Of a stretch of DNA of 64,000 nt, positions 23,219-35,742 are shown in pieces (within the stretch, counting starts at the first letter, position 1; every line of letters begins with the position of its first letter). The position numbers and the translations under genes were made by a program. The notes under the pieces are model-generated. The model was not told where the DNA came from. It saw nothing but the letters and a program-made list of their open reading frames with translations, and searched no databases. Source of the DNA: Anaeramoeba flamelloides (taxonomy: Eukaryota; Metamonada; Anaeramoebidae); NCBI GenBank assembly GCA_027625915.1, contig JANTQA010000032.1, forward strand, positions 11,036,001-11,100,000, in the 5' to 3' direction.

Positions 23219-24225
23219 ATTAAAAAACTTTACCCAACTACTTCAGAAACTAGTATAATAATCTATAAATATCTATTACAATAAAATGTTATCATTAAAA
23301 AAAAAAAACCCTTTTATGAAATTCAACGATAATTTTGCATTTGGGAACAATGCCTCAGAAGAAGAGAAAAAAATAAAGGTTTAATTTATTTAGTAGTTCT
23401 ATGTTGGTGAAGATGGAATATTGAAAATAAATTATTTAAGTAACAAAAATTAATTGAAAAAAAATATAATAAAATAAGGAAAAATAATTTTTGCAAAATT
23501 TTATTACAAATCATTTTTTGAATTAATTTTAGATAAAAAAATTTTGTGATGAGGAAAAAGAAAAAAACATCAGGATTTCCAAAAAGGTTCATTTAACTTA
23601 AATTTCAAATAAAAATCCCAAATATTTATGTATTTTTGAGTTATCGAGTAATTATTTTAAATATTTTTAAAAAACCTATTTTCCAATTATTAAAATTTGA
23701 GAATTGTAGTATTCTATTTAATCCCGATTTAAACAAGAAAAGAATTATGATTCGCCATTGAAATAAATATAAATCATTTTTTTTTTTTTTTTTGGAATTA
23801 AAAAAAAACTTATTTTTTATGTTAATCCAATAAGAATCAAATGTTAAAGTATGTTAATATTATTTACAAAAGCATATTTTTTTTTTTTTTTTTGTACATA
23901 ACAATAAATTGAGATATCTTGAAAATAAAAATTTGTTTTATTAAGTTAGAATGTATTCTAATGAATTTAATATTTTCAGATATCTCTTTTTGAAGTTTTT
24001 TTTTCTCTATCTCTGTTTACACATTGAATAAAATTTCCTAAAATTTATTTATAATCACCATAATCTTGAAAATTTTAAATATAGAAAAATCATGAATATA
24101 AAATCTATTATTTAATATTGGATAATAATAATAATAATAAAAACAAAAAAAAAATTATTATTGAAAATTTATTAATATAAATCTAGAGGAAAAAAAAATA
24201 ATATTATATAAATAAATTAAGAAAA

Positions 24226-27200
24226 TCAATGATATAAAGTCATTTCAAAAATTAATTTTTCTAAATTTTCTAATGTGTAATTATTTTGAAATTGTATAGC
24301 ATTAAAAATTTTATTTTTATTTATTTGATCAATTTCTAAGAATTCTTCTATAAAATCTCCATCAACGATTTTATTAGATTTTCTAAAAGGAACATTTTTA
24401 CAATCAAATCTAATGATATTTTGAGACATTTCTTTTTGAAGTTTCCAAAAAAGATTATATTTTTTTCTTGAAACTTGCAATAAAGAAAAAACGTTACCTG
24501 ATGAAGTACCAATGATTAAAGAATTTTTTAAATTATCATTATTTTCGTTTGTAACAAAACTTATTGTTCCAAGTTTTATGGAATTTACGAATTGGCCCAA
24601 ATAAATTTTTGCATGGCATTGTATTCTTGCTCTTTTTTCTGGATCCTTTGATTCAGTGCTTGGAATTCTTTTTAAAATTGCAAGATATTTATCTCTGTCT
24701 GCTACCACTAAAAAAATTTTATTTATAACCTTAAAAGCCGTAATCCAACGGCCACGAAATTCACCTGCTTTACAAAAAATTTGATTTTTTTCTTTATGAT
24801 ATTTATAAAGGGTGATTGACTTTAGAACATCAGCATGAAAAATTTGATTAGCCCAGCATTCCACCCCAACAGACATTACTTGGGTTTTAATTTTATTAAT
24901 TAAAGTTATTGAATATTCTCTTTTGGTTTCATCAACGTCATTGTTATCGTCATTGTCTTCTTTATTATCATTTTTCAATTTAAAAATACATAATTCGCGC
25001 CCTATCCCAGCCGTTAATACATGAGCATCTATCATCCAGTCAATAGAATAAACAACAGATCCAAGATCGATTTCACTAATTTTGATCAATTGATATTTTG
25101 AATTAATATCAACATCATTACTATTGCTCTTTTTCCGATCGATTAAAAACATTAAGATTCTACCCTTTTCATTTGCAATTTTCTTATTATTTTGTTTCAA
25201 AATAATTTGAGTTCCAATTGCTATAAAATATTTATTATTTAATTCCCAACTAGTAATGCATTTGCCTTCTTCATTGTTTCTTAGTTGGTATTGTGATTCT
25301 ATTAAAAAATTTTTAGAATTTAATAATTTAACAAAACATTTCTTTTGTAAAAATATCTTGGATTTTTTAACTTTTAATTCTTTAATGGAATAATTAATAA
25401 ATTTTGATGTTAAAATAACAATCGATTGAGATTTTTCCAAATATTGAATTTTGGTTGCCATTTCCTTCAATTGTATTTGTCGAGTATGTGTTTTTGTTAA
25501 TTTTGTAATGTTTGAAATCAAAATTTTATTATCTTTAATTATTAAAAGGGAATTTGGTAAATATTCTTTTGAATGTGTAATCAGGGGAGAAATGTCATTT
25601 ATACCATCAAGTTGTAAAGGATAAACAATCCACCGATTGTTTTTATATTGAATTAAAGTTACCTTTTCTGAAATGATTAATATATTTTTTTCATTTACCC
25701 TTTGGCTATTATCAGACATTTTATTTAAATTCTCAAGATCGTAATCATTTCCCCTTCGATTCTCATCAGATCTTTGATTTAAATTATCAAGATCATTATC
25801 ATTATTAATTTTTTTAGGATAATTGTTTAAGGGAATTAATTTTAATGATTGTGACCCGATTACCAATTTATTTTCTTGAATTAATCGTAATTTAATTAAA
25901 TCAATCATATAAATCAATAAAGTGCCATCTCCAAGGCCAACTAATAAATTTTGTTTTTTGTTATTTAAATCAGAAGTATCTAGAACAGATATTGATCTAA
26001 CAATAGTTTTTTCTTCAATTTGGCATTCAATTAATAATTCTAATTTTGGCAGAGAATAAATTTTTAAATTATATTCACCCCAGAATGAAATTATGATTAC
26101 TGGAATAATAGTATTATTTTTCCAATAAAGATTTTTAAATTTTAAACAAGAAATTTCAAACTTAAATTTTGTTTGGTTAATTAATTTTAAACAAAAATTA
26201 TTGCTATTTATTTCTTTATTTTCAATATTACTCAAATTATCCAATAAAGTCTCACTTTCAAGTTTAATTAAAGAAAGGTTATAATTTGAAGTTGAAACTA
26301 TCATTAATTTTAAAGACTCACACCAAATTGCATGATTAATTTTTTCGTTTACATTTGTAGAATCAATTCCCCATTTAATATTGCATTTTCTGTAAATAAA
26401 TTTATTATTATTATCAAGATCGCTACTATTTAGTCCATATTTTAATATGGAAATTGATTTTGTATCAACAAGAAGTAATAAGGGTGTCTTTTGAAAAATA
26501 ATGGATCCAATTTCAATAATTTTATTTTTGTTATTTCTATTCGTTAATGAAAAATCATGCTCTATACAATTAATAATATTAGAAGATTCCTTTTTGTTGA
26601 ATTGGAGAATTTGAAAATCTTCATTTAGGGTAATGATGATAAAAGTGCCCTTTAGACTTGGCAAAGAAATGATTTTTTTAATTTCAAATGGCAATTCCAG
26701 TTCTGCTTGAAAATTTATATCAATGCATCGAGATAGAATACTTAATGTCCCATGATTATAAGTATTTGAGCATGATATAATGTATGGATAATTATTCAAA
26801 TTTGATTTTCTATTTATTGGTATCGAAACTAAATCTGAAATTGGTGCAGTATTTAATTGTAAGGAGAAAACTTTATTAATTTTAATCTCTTTTTTCATTA
26901 CTTTTTTGCTTTCTTTTTTTGTCTCTTTTTCAATTTCCATTTTGTTTTTGTTTATATTAGTGATCCTGTTTTTTGTAGTATCGTTGTTGTTGTTGTTGTT
27001 GTTGTTGTTATTTTCGAATTCTTTCTTCTTTATTAACTTTGGATTCGTTTGTTTGGATTGCAATTTTGTTTGGATATCAAGATGTATAAACATTGAAGAG
27101 CTCAAAGTTGATCCAACAAAAATTAAACCAATGTCAATGTATGAAAAACAAGTAGGGATTGTATTAATCTTTGGGTCAAATGTGGAATCAATTTCAATTT

Positions 27201-28179
27201 GAAAAGATTTTTTTAACTTTTTGCTCTTGATTTCCATTAAATGGTAATAACCCTTATAATCTGCAAGTAAAAATAAGTCTTGCTTTAATTTACAATAGGA
27301 AGTGATTAAAGTAGGACCATTTTGAAAAGTTGTAGTCTTTGTTTGCTTTAAAATATTGGACTTAAAGTATAACAAAGAAACACCTAAATGATTAACTAGG
27401 CAAAGAACATTTTTCTGTTGTAAAGGAAAAATTTTGTTTGTTGTTTTTTCAATGCCAGATTTTTCAAATAATTCCTTAATCAATTTTTGGTTAATTAAAT
27501 CTAACGAATAACTACAAATATTCTTTGATCCGTTTGTTATTTCACAAAGAATACAAATTATTAAATTGTTCTTTTTTTTGTTCAATAGTTTTGTTTTTGG
27601 AACAGAAAGGTTGAAATTATTAATTTGTTGTTTTTTTTCAGAAATATTTTTCGTTCTTGTGTTAAACAAACATAAATCATAAACGTTTAATTCTTCTAAT
27701 TTGACATTGAAAGATTTGGAAAATTGTCCATTGGAGCGATCAAATGGTAATATTTTGAAAAGGCCAGCGCTAAAATAGAAGAGTATTATTCCCCTTTCTT
27801 CATCAATCAAAACCCTTTTTTTACTGAAATCTACAGGTTGGTAATTTCGATCACCTAAATCACCACGAGCAAACGTAATTAATTCCTTTGTCTTTGGATC
27901 GTATTTTAAAACCCTTACTTTCAGATCGTCAGTGACTATTAAAAGTAAACTTTTTGAAAAGCATTCTACATTAAAGTATTGTGCAGTTAAAAGTTTACCA
28001 TAAATTGGTACCTCTAAAAAGCCCTCAACACCTTTTTTTTTCACGTTGTACAAGATGAATTTTGTTGGTTCACAAAGCACCAAAGTTGCATATTTGGTAG
28101 AAATAAAATACCCTAAGTCACTTGTTTGAATGCTGTGAGATTCATGGATTGTTGATAAATAATAACAATTATTTTCCAT
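24226..28179 (-). CDS. DDB1: DDB1-family protein (damaged-DNA-binding protein 1)
   Basis: DDB1 is the large three-propeller adaptor that links Cullin-4 to substrate receptors in the nucleus and helps recognise UV-damaged DNA. The single-exon frame encodes 1317 residues from the start I prefer, M22 of the maximal frame (28242), because only then does the N-terminus line up with human DDB1. N-terminal evidence includes AGLFKILPFDRSNGQFSKSF and KLEELNVYDL, like human LYDGLFKVIPLDR and RLEELHVID. The C-terminal CPSF-A region (from about residue 980) has YLGQFVNSIKLGTISF, KIVDGDFIEEFLEI and the end IFEMTLYH, matching LGEFVN, FIDGDLIESFLDI and VEELTRIH. N-rich and K/E-rich inserts (about residues 390-425 and in the middle) explain why it exceeds the human 1140. 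The relatives CPSF1 and SF3B3 fit less well. It is intact, with a TGA stop. Confidence 0.87.
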   Translation of the reverse strand: MENNCYYLSTIHESHSIQTSDLGYFISTKYATLVLCEPTKFILYNVKKKGVEGFLEVPIYGKLLTAQYFNVECFSKSLLLIVTDDLKVRVLKYDPKTKELITFARGDLGDRNYQPVDFSKKRVLIDEERGIILFYFSAGLFKILPFDRSNGQFSKSFNVKLEELNVYDLCLFNTRTKNISEKKQQINNFNLSVPKTKLLNKKKNNLIICILCEITNGSKNICSYSLDLINQKLIKELFEKSGIEKTTNKIFPLQQKNVLCLVNHLGVSLLYFKSNILKQTKTTTFQNGPTLITSYCKLKQDLFLLADYKGYYHLMEIKSKKLKKSFQIEIDSTFDPKINTIPTCFSYIDIGLIFVGSTLSSSMFIHLDIQTKLQSKQTNPKLIKKKEFENNNNNNNNNNDTTKNRITNINKNKMEIEKETKKESKKVMKKEIKINKVFSLQLNTAPISDLVSIPINRKSNLNNYPYIISCSNTYNHGTLSILSRCIDINFQAELELPFEIKKIISLPSLKGTFIIITLNEDFQILQFNKKESSNIINCIEHDFSLTNRNNKNKIIEIGSIIFQKTPLLLLVDTKSISILKYGLNSSDLDNNNKFIYRKCNIKWGIDSTNVNEKINHAIWCESLKLMIVSTSNYNLSLIKLESETLLDNLSNIENKEINSNNFCLKLINQTKFKFEISCLKFKNLYWKNNTIIPVIIISFWGEYNLKIYSLPKLELLIECQIEEKTIVRSISVLDTSDLNNKKQNLLVGLGDGTLLIYMIDLIKLRLIQENKLVIGSQSLKLIPLNNYPKKINNDNDLDNLNQRSDENRRGNDYDLENLNKMSDNSQRVNEKNILIISEKVTLIQYKNNRWIVYPLQLDGINDISPLITHSKEYLPNSLLIIKDNKILISNITKLTKTHTRQIQLKEMATKIQYLEKSQSIVILTSKFINYSIKELKVKKSKIFLQKKCFVKLLNSKNFLIESQYQLRNNEEGKCITSWELNNKYFIAIGTQIILKQNNKKIANEKGRILMFLIDRKKSNSNDVDINSKYQLIKISEIDLGSVVYSIDWMIDAHVLTAGIGRELCIFKLKNDNKEDNDDNNDVDETKREYSITLINKIKTQVMSVGVECWANQIFHADVLKSITLYKYHKEKNQIFCKAGEFRGRWITAFKVINKIFLVVADRDKYLAILKRIPSTESKDPEKRARIQCHAKIYLGQFVNSIKLGTISFVTNENNDNLKNSLIIGTSSGNVFSLLQVSRKKYNLFWKLQKEMSQNIIRFDCKNVPFRKSNKIVDGDFIEEFLEIDQINKNKIFNAIQFQNNYTLENLEKLIFEMTLYH

Positions 28180-28339
28180 AACACAACAAAAAGTTTTTGA
28201 AGAATAAAAATGAAGAGATCTTAAAAAAATAATATAGTTCAAAATAGAAATTTTGAAGATGGGTTAAAAGGAAATATAGCAAGAGTGTTTGAATGATAAT
28301 CGCATATGAACTATTAGCCATTACTTGGTCGAGATAATT

Positions 28340-28745
28340 TATAATACATTTAAGGGAGTAGGTACATTTTACTATATTTAAAAATTTTAATTGTGTAAAA
28401 ATTACTGAAAAATATTTTTTGAGTGTCACCTGATATTGAAATTTGAAACCAAAACACCATCTGCTAGTCTATTGGTGAAAAGAAACAAAGTAATTCAGGA
28501 GTGAATTGTTCATTTTTTAATTTTTTGGATAATTGTTTTTTGATTAATTTTTGGTTTTATTAAATTAGGTTTCGGGTCTAGAAATGTGTTTAAATGAATT
28601 GTTGAAATTAATCAAACAGTAAATAATAAAAAAAAAAAAATAGAAAGGAGAAGATTTGAATTTCAAACTAATATTTTCTTTTTAAAGATCAAACACAAAA
28701 GATAACCTTTCCAAATAAATTTCTTGAAATCAAGAATAAAAAAAA
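28340..28745. repeat. Dispersed repeat R-A, copy B part 1
   Basis: Matches copies A and C: GGGAGTAGGTACATTTTACT, TTTGAAACCAAAACACCA, a GGTTTCGGGTCTAGAAATGT block, and a closing CCTTTCCAAATAAATTTCTT block. It begins about 160 bp upstream of the DDB1 start codon, which reads on the opposite strand. Confidence 0.6.
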
Positions 28746-29938
28746 ATTAGATCCAAGTATATTTTAGTTAATTTGTTTACTTTATCTTCTTAATTGATCT
28801 GAATATAAACAAGATTTAACCTTGAATTTTTCACCTTGTCCTATTTTTAAATTTTTGATTATTTTACAAAACATTTTTTTACAAAATTAATTTTTCAAAT
28901 ATTTTTATCATACTAAAACTGAAATAAAGGTATAATATTTTTATAAGGATTTAAGAAGAAAGATTTAGTTAATGAAAAGAATTACTAAATACAAAAATTA
29001 TAATTAAAAATAAAATTTTGTGAATATTATCAGCTGGATAATCGTAGTATTTTGATTTTATCAATTTAAGGGAAAAAAAATTTATTTTAAAAATAAAAAA
29101 AATCAAAATCAATTTATGTATATTTCTGAAGAAGAATAAAAAAAATATACTATTTTATGTTCCAAAACTTTGAATTAGATGGATTTTGTCTTATTAGAAT
29201 TTTTATAATTCATTTATTAAATTCTTTAGAAATAGAAAGTAATTTGTTTCTCAATAATTTTTCAAATAAAATTTTTTAAGAAGAATTAAAAATAAAATCG
29301 AGTAAAGAAGAATTAATTGTATAATGTTAATATAAACTATTTTTCATAAATTTTGACTCACTTTATAATGTTAATGGGGGTTTTTTTGGGGGTTTATTCC
29401 AGTATTCTTAACAAATAATATTTTCAATTTTTTTGATCAGAATCATTTTTTCTAATTTTGCAAATTTTTGTTTTGCTTTTTCAAATTTTTGTTTTTCTTT
29501 TTTTTGAAAAATTTTTCTTTTTCTTTTTCTTTTTTTCTTTTTTTTTCTTTTTATTTTTTTTTTCTTTTTAAAAAGATCATGTGGAAAAAAAAAAGAGATC
29601 TTCGAAAAGACAAATAATCACTAAGAAAATTGTGACTATGTAATGTCTTTGAAAATGGATTTAATTATTCATAAAAAATCTTGTTGTTCAACTTTTTTTC
29701 AGTGAAAGTTCAGTAATAAAAAATCCGTAATGCAAATTTCAAAAATTGTTACTCACTTTTTTTTAGTTTTTGGTTTTATTTTTTTTAATTTTTAATATAT
29801 CAGGCTTTTATAGATTTAGAATGACTTAAAAGTGAATTACAAATCATATTTAGTTATTAATTGTTCTTGAATACTAAAGGATACTTTTTTTTTTCAATTT
29901 ATTATTTCAGGTGAGTCACGATTTTTGAAAAAGAGTTT

Positions 29939-29964
29939 TTATATATATAGTATATATATATATA
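29939..29964. repeat. (TA)n simple repeat
   Basis: A short TA dinucleotide run interrupted once by TAG. It lies just before the small GC-rich block GAGGGGCGTAGCC, which I could not assign. Confidence 0.6.
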
Positions 29965-30439
29965 ACCCCATTTTACTCGAGGGGCGTAGCCAAAAAAGAA
30001 AAATTTACTTTTTTTTTTTAGAATCAATCAAACTTGAATTGTTTAGTAATAATAGAAATAATAAACTTCGTATTAGATTCTATAATCGTAAAAGAAATAC
30101 CTGAACAAACCATCAATTTCAATAGAAAAAAAAAAGGTTAAAAATTTTTTTTAGGTCCTTTTCATTGAAAGGTCTCGTGCAAAACTCTCAATATATTTGG
30201 GGAATATAAATTGTTGATAATGTGATTTTTTACCTTTAAATATATGAATTTTAAAAGAACATACAAGTTTTCACTTTTCTTAATGTTAATTTGGAGTTTC
30301 AAACAATTATTTTTTATTTAAAAAAGAAAAAAAATAAAATAAGCAAGAAAAAAAAAAAAAAAAAAAATAACAAAATTAATTAAAATGATTTTGATCTAAA
30401 AATTGAAATTTTAGTTTGAGAAGAATAATGAATTAAACT

Positions 30440-30990
30440 CATAGAGTATGTTCTATTTCTTCAATAAAGCTGGTACACTTTAACTGAAAAAGAGTCTATA
30501 TATATAAAAATATATATAAAAAGAATTTCCAAAAATGTAGGGTATTTTTTTATACTTTTCAAATAAAACAAAATCTTTATTAATATGTGTATTCTTTAAT
30601 CTATAATATCAAATTAAGTTTAATATTAATACTTGTTGAATCAATGACTTATGTATTTAATTCAATTATGTTTATAGAATTATTTTCAAAAAATGAAAAA
30701 AATAGTAATTTTTTTTTGGAGTAAAATACATATGACCGATTTAAATAAAAAAAAAAAAAACTGGAAAGATGGAAAGTGTACAAATGGTTTTTGGAACAAT
30801 CAAAAGAATTTATCTGCTTTCAATTCTATTGTAAATTTCGTTGGGATTAATCAAGATATGAAAACAATTTTTTCAATCAAAAAGAAAATAATAAACGCCA
30901 ATTTTCACACCTAAAAAATATCAGATAAAACTGAGATCAGAAAATTGGATATCTTTTTTTTTTTGTAATACAATACAAAGAAATATTTTT
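30440..30990. repeat. Dispersed repeat R-A, copy B part 2
   Basis: Matches the right half of copy A (about 22020-22450): CAATTCTATTG, GATATGAAAACAATTTTTTC, GCCAATTTTCACACCTAAAA and AATATCAGATAAAACTGAG. It is separated from part 1 by about 1.7 kb, which includes a further short match (29210-29330 to about 22650-22750). Copy B is therefore rearranged or interrupted. Confidence 0.5.
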
Positions 30991-33966
30991 TTATTATCAA
31001 GAATCAATAAATGGTTTTTAATTATTTTGTATATAATAAAATACTTTTTTGAAAACTGTGTTTAATAAATATATTTAGAAAAAAATATAATCCACTTTTT
31101 TGAAAATGGCTTATTATTATAACTGAACAACCCAATTGGCCAAAATTCCATAAATTTTAAAATAAAAAATTTTTAAATGAAGTTGATTTACTAATAGATT
31201 TATTTATTATTTTTCTTAAATTCGTATTTTAATGACAAAAAAGGACAAAACGATTCAAATATTTATGTTTTTGTATTTTTTTTATTATTGAGAAAAACAA
31301 TAATTATTGGATTTTTCAATTTTTTTTGAAGATTTCTATTTTTTCTTTATTTTTTAAATTTTAAAATTATCTTTTAATAATAGAAATTTCAAATATAATA
31401 ATGTACTGATTTAATAATAATAGGTATAAATAATGTTGTTAATTTTATGATAAAAAAATAAATATTAAAAGAGAATATTGAGAAATTTTAATTTTTTTTT
31501 TAGATAAAATTTTAATAAATATTGAATTAAAATAAAAATGAAATATATTTGTTTGGTCAGAATTAAAAGTTCAATATAGATAATTTTGTGAAAAAACAAT
31601 TTAAATAACAAAAATTAATTGAAAATCAAAAAAAAAAAAAAAATTGAAATAATTCTGTTTATTACCTTGGAATTAAATAAATAAAAACTTCTTCCGAAGA
31701 TGAAGTTATTAATACATAAATTAAAGAAAAAAAAGAAAAAATAACTTCAAAACATTATTCTAAGATCAAGAAAATAATTATTAGTCGAGAAACCAATAAA
31801 ATTTTCTTTTTATAAAAAATTTTCTTATTAGTGAAAAATAGAATAATATCTTGGTGAAAATTTAAATTTGTCAAACTAAATTAATTTAGGATATTTGAAA
31901 AATATTTTTGAAAGAAGGTAGATTATCCAATATTATAATTACTTTATGTTTTATTTTAAAATGTCAAAAAACAAAAAATAGTCAAAATTAATAAAACATC
32001 AATATTTTAATCTGATTCTCTAACTGTTTTTCAAATCTTTTAAATATAAAAAAAATTCTATTTAATGCATTTTCAAATTTTATAATGAAAAAAAATATTT
32101 GTTTTTTTTCAAATTTAATTTATATTCTTTTGATATGTTAATTATTTAAACTTAAATACTTACACGATTATCGAATTATAATAAATAGATGAAAGAAATT
32201 TAGATGTGGTGTTTAAAAATATCTTTTATAATAAATAAATTATTTAATAAAGTATTTTAGGGATTGCCGGGTAACAAATTCACCCAAAAATTTTGTTAGT
32301 AAATAATTATTTGTTTAAATCATTCAAATTTGAAATTTTTTTGATGTCTAGACAAAATTTTTCATAAAAAAATTTTTTTTTTGACAAATTTCAATTAAAA
32401 AATAATAGAATCACAAGAATCAATAAAAAATTGTTTAAATGTTGATATTTTATTTTCAAGATATTTTTTTATTGTGTAACTATTCAGTTTATAATTAAAA
32501 AAATATTCAATAATAATTGTTTATAAATTCTATATCTTATAATCCTTTGATAAAAATACAAATTAAAAATTTTATTCTAGGGGTTATTTGTTATTTGGTG
32601 CTCTAATACAAATATGTACATATATATATATATGTATGTATGTATGTACGATTTTAGGTGTTTGAATAATTTAGGTGGTTAATTTTGTAAAAATTTCGTT
32701 CTATAAAAAGAAAATTATATTTTTAGGTGGTTAGTCCTTGTTTCAAGTTCGTTATTTCATAAAAAATTTGAATATACTTGATAATATTATAACTCTGAAT
32801 ATCATTCTTGTTAATTTAATAAATTTTGAACTTAAAAATGAAAGAAATAATTATATACATATTTCTTTCAATGATTCTAAATAATCCAGCTTTTTGGTGT
32901 AGTATTCATGTTAAACTTTTTTTATTTTGGTATTGATAAAATAAACCCCATCCCAAAAATATGAACACACTCACAATCAAAAATAAGCAAAAAAAAAAAA
33001 AAAAAATTTATTGTATTTTTCCAAACCTAATATAAAATTAGATTAATGTTACAAATATTAATGTTTTTATAAGTAATCATTTTCATCCAAATAAAAGAAA
33101 AAAATATAAAACAAAAAAATTAAAATCAGTATGTTGAAAATAATGAAACAAGCCAAACAAAATATGCATTAGTAAATTTGTTGAAATTTCACCAACAATT
33201 TTTGATCGATCAAAAGATAAGAAACCATCAACCAATTGTATGTGATTTTTCTATTTAACAAACTCAACACTGAAATTCTATCAACCATCATAAAAAAATT
33301 CTCAGATCTAACAAAACAGATGAATAAACTGAAAAAAGGAATTGAAAACAAAACAAAAAAGACCAAAAATGAAATAGTTTGTAAAATCAAAAATTATTTC
33401 CAAATTGAATGTAAAGTGGAGTATTGCTATTCTCTCAACTGTTTAAAAAGTTTCCAAATTTTTGGAATTTAGTTTAATTGTCTCTGACTTTTTGTCAAAT
33501 AATAATTTGATAAATTCTAATTTTTTATTAACATTAAAGCAGACCTTAATTCATTATATTATTTTTCCAACGTAAAAAATATGAGATCTTAGAACGAAAA
33601 GTAAAGTCTTTTTGAATGAATTTTTGAAATCTAAAGTACCTAATTTTTTGAATAGTTTTTATTTTATAAAGAGAGAGTAAGTATTAAAAATAAAAGTAAT
33701 TAAAGAGAATTAAAAAAGAAAAATTATTAGAATTATTTATTTAAAAAATATTTTTAATAAATTATTTTTTTTTCAAACTTTATCAATAAAAAGAAAGTTT
33801 AACTATAAATGAAAAAAAAAAAAAAAAAATAAAGAAAACAAATGTAAAGAATAATTAAAAGAGCAAGTAAAAATCCAAATTCCGAAAAGAGTTTAAAAAT
33901 TCAAACAAAAAAAAAAAAGGCAACACCCCATCAAAATTAAAATTTCAATATTTTAAGAAAAAAATC

Positions 33967-35684
33967 TTATTTATGAAAGATCCTTTTTTTTAAAGAAACA
34001 CTCAATGCTGAGGATTTTCCTGAGATTTCAACACCATTTTGATCATTTAATTCATTTTTTACCACAACAGTTAACGGTGATAGATTATCGTTGTTATCAA
34101 ATTTTTGATTATTGTTATGATTTTGAATTAAATTTGAATCTAAATGATTTGTAATGAGATCGCTTTGTTCATTAATAAAGAAATCAAAATCGTGGATGGT
34201 TGGGGATCCAATTTGTGACTCACAAATGGGATTTGCAAATTCAAGACCATTTAAATTATTTGTTTTACCTTTCCCTTTTGCTTCTTCGCCTTCTTGCCCT
34301 TCTTGTTCTTCTTCTCCATGCCATTCTCCTTTTCCTTGTTCTTGTTCGTGTCCGTTTACTTTTTGTTCTTTGTTATTAATAATAAAACTATTTTTATTTA
34401 CTTGAATATTTTTATTCACTTGAATATTTTTATTATTGATCAATTCAGCCCCTTGCATATTAATACTAATACTCTGGTCATCATCAACATCTTCACAATC
34501 CATCTTATCATGAATATTGTTATTTTCACTATCATTATCATTGCCACTCTGATCGTCATCATCACAATCGGTTTCAAAGTTTTCAAGAATTTCTACACCC
34601 TCTTCTCCTTCTCCTTCTTCGTCTTCTTCTTTTTCGTTCTGACTCTTTTTATTTTCGTCAGTTTGTTCACTTTCGCTATCTGATCGGCGAATAATTTGAA
34701 AATCTTTCTTTCCCGATTTAGGTAATTGGTTATAATGCCTTTGGTTCTGAAATAATGAATTATTCAAATAGGAATATAAATTTCCATTAAGATTTAATTC
34801 TTGTATTTGAGTTTTGACATTATCCATAATCATGTCATTGCTTAATAATTTTTTGGAAACAATAATATCATGCTCATAGATTTGCAAGGCAAGGCTTTCG
34901 TTTAGTTTCACTTTCTCTTGTATCCGATGAACGAATTGAAGAAATTCGCGTTTGTGGGAAGACCCATATAAAATTTCGTTCCAGTCCAAGCCTTCTTCGC
35001 CCATCATGCGAAGATAAAGATCAAGGTGGCAAAGCCATCGTAAAATTGCAAGTTTTGCCTTTAGTCTGTCTGCTCTTCTTGAAATCTGAACCTTATTATG
35101 AAGAACCTGTTCAATTAAAACCGGGTATTCTTCATCAACATATCTTTTCAATTTCGAATTCTTTCGTTGAAGTGATCGCCAGTAAAAGCAAGTTTCCTCT
35201 TCGGATTCTGCTGTTGCATTTTCCTTTTCGAGTGTATTTGCATTTTGCAATCTGTTTAATCCCAATTCTTCTTCTTCCTCCTCTTCAGAATTGTCAATAA
35301 TAAATTTTGTTCCTTCAAGTTCGTAGTATACCAAAGGCTCAGATGTTGGTGTTTCAATCTGGGATGATGAGCCAGACCCAGACATGGAACATGAGCCAGT
35401 GCACGAACCCGTGCACGAGCCAGAACAAGAACAAGAACTAGTAGAGTAACTAGAACTTAAACTAGGCAAGGAGGATAAAGAAGATAAGGTTGGTGAAATT
35501 GAATTTGTTAAAATGGATCCTGTATCGGTATTCTTTTTATTCGCAATTCGGCTTTTTTCTGTTGTTGTCATCGAATTTGTTTCTTGTTTCGTTTTTGTTG
35601 TTTTCATTTGAAGTTCCAGTTCGGTTTCGGTTTCAGTTTCGGTTTCAGTTTCAGTTTCGGTTTCAGTTTTTGATGTGGTGGTGG

Positions 35685-35742
<58 letters not shown>

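Larger units (their letters stand above)
20665..24225. other. Gene-free spacer
   Basis: No gene is supported. The 131-residue minus frame at 21955-22350 lies inside a repeat copy and has no domain. The spacer contains one R-A repeat copy and one M1 MITE. A 3' hairpin (TTTTTAGAATTG..CAGTTCTAAAAG, about 20825-20910) follows the ankyrin-BTB gene. Confidence 0.6.
28180..33966. other. Gene-free spacer between DDB1 and the 980-residue gene
   Basis: No gene is supported over 5.8 kb. It holds two blocks of repeat R-A, a (TA)n run at 29939-29964, T/C-rich tracts at 29440-29570 and an ATATGTATG run at 32615-32650. Open frames at 30693-30914 and 33236-33472 are K/N-rich without domains. Confidence 0.55.
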
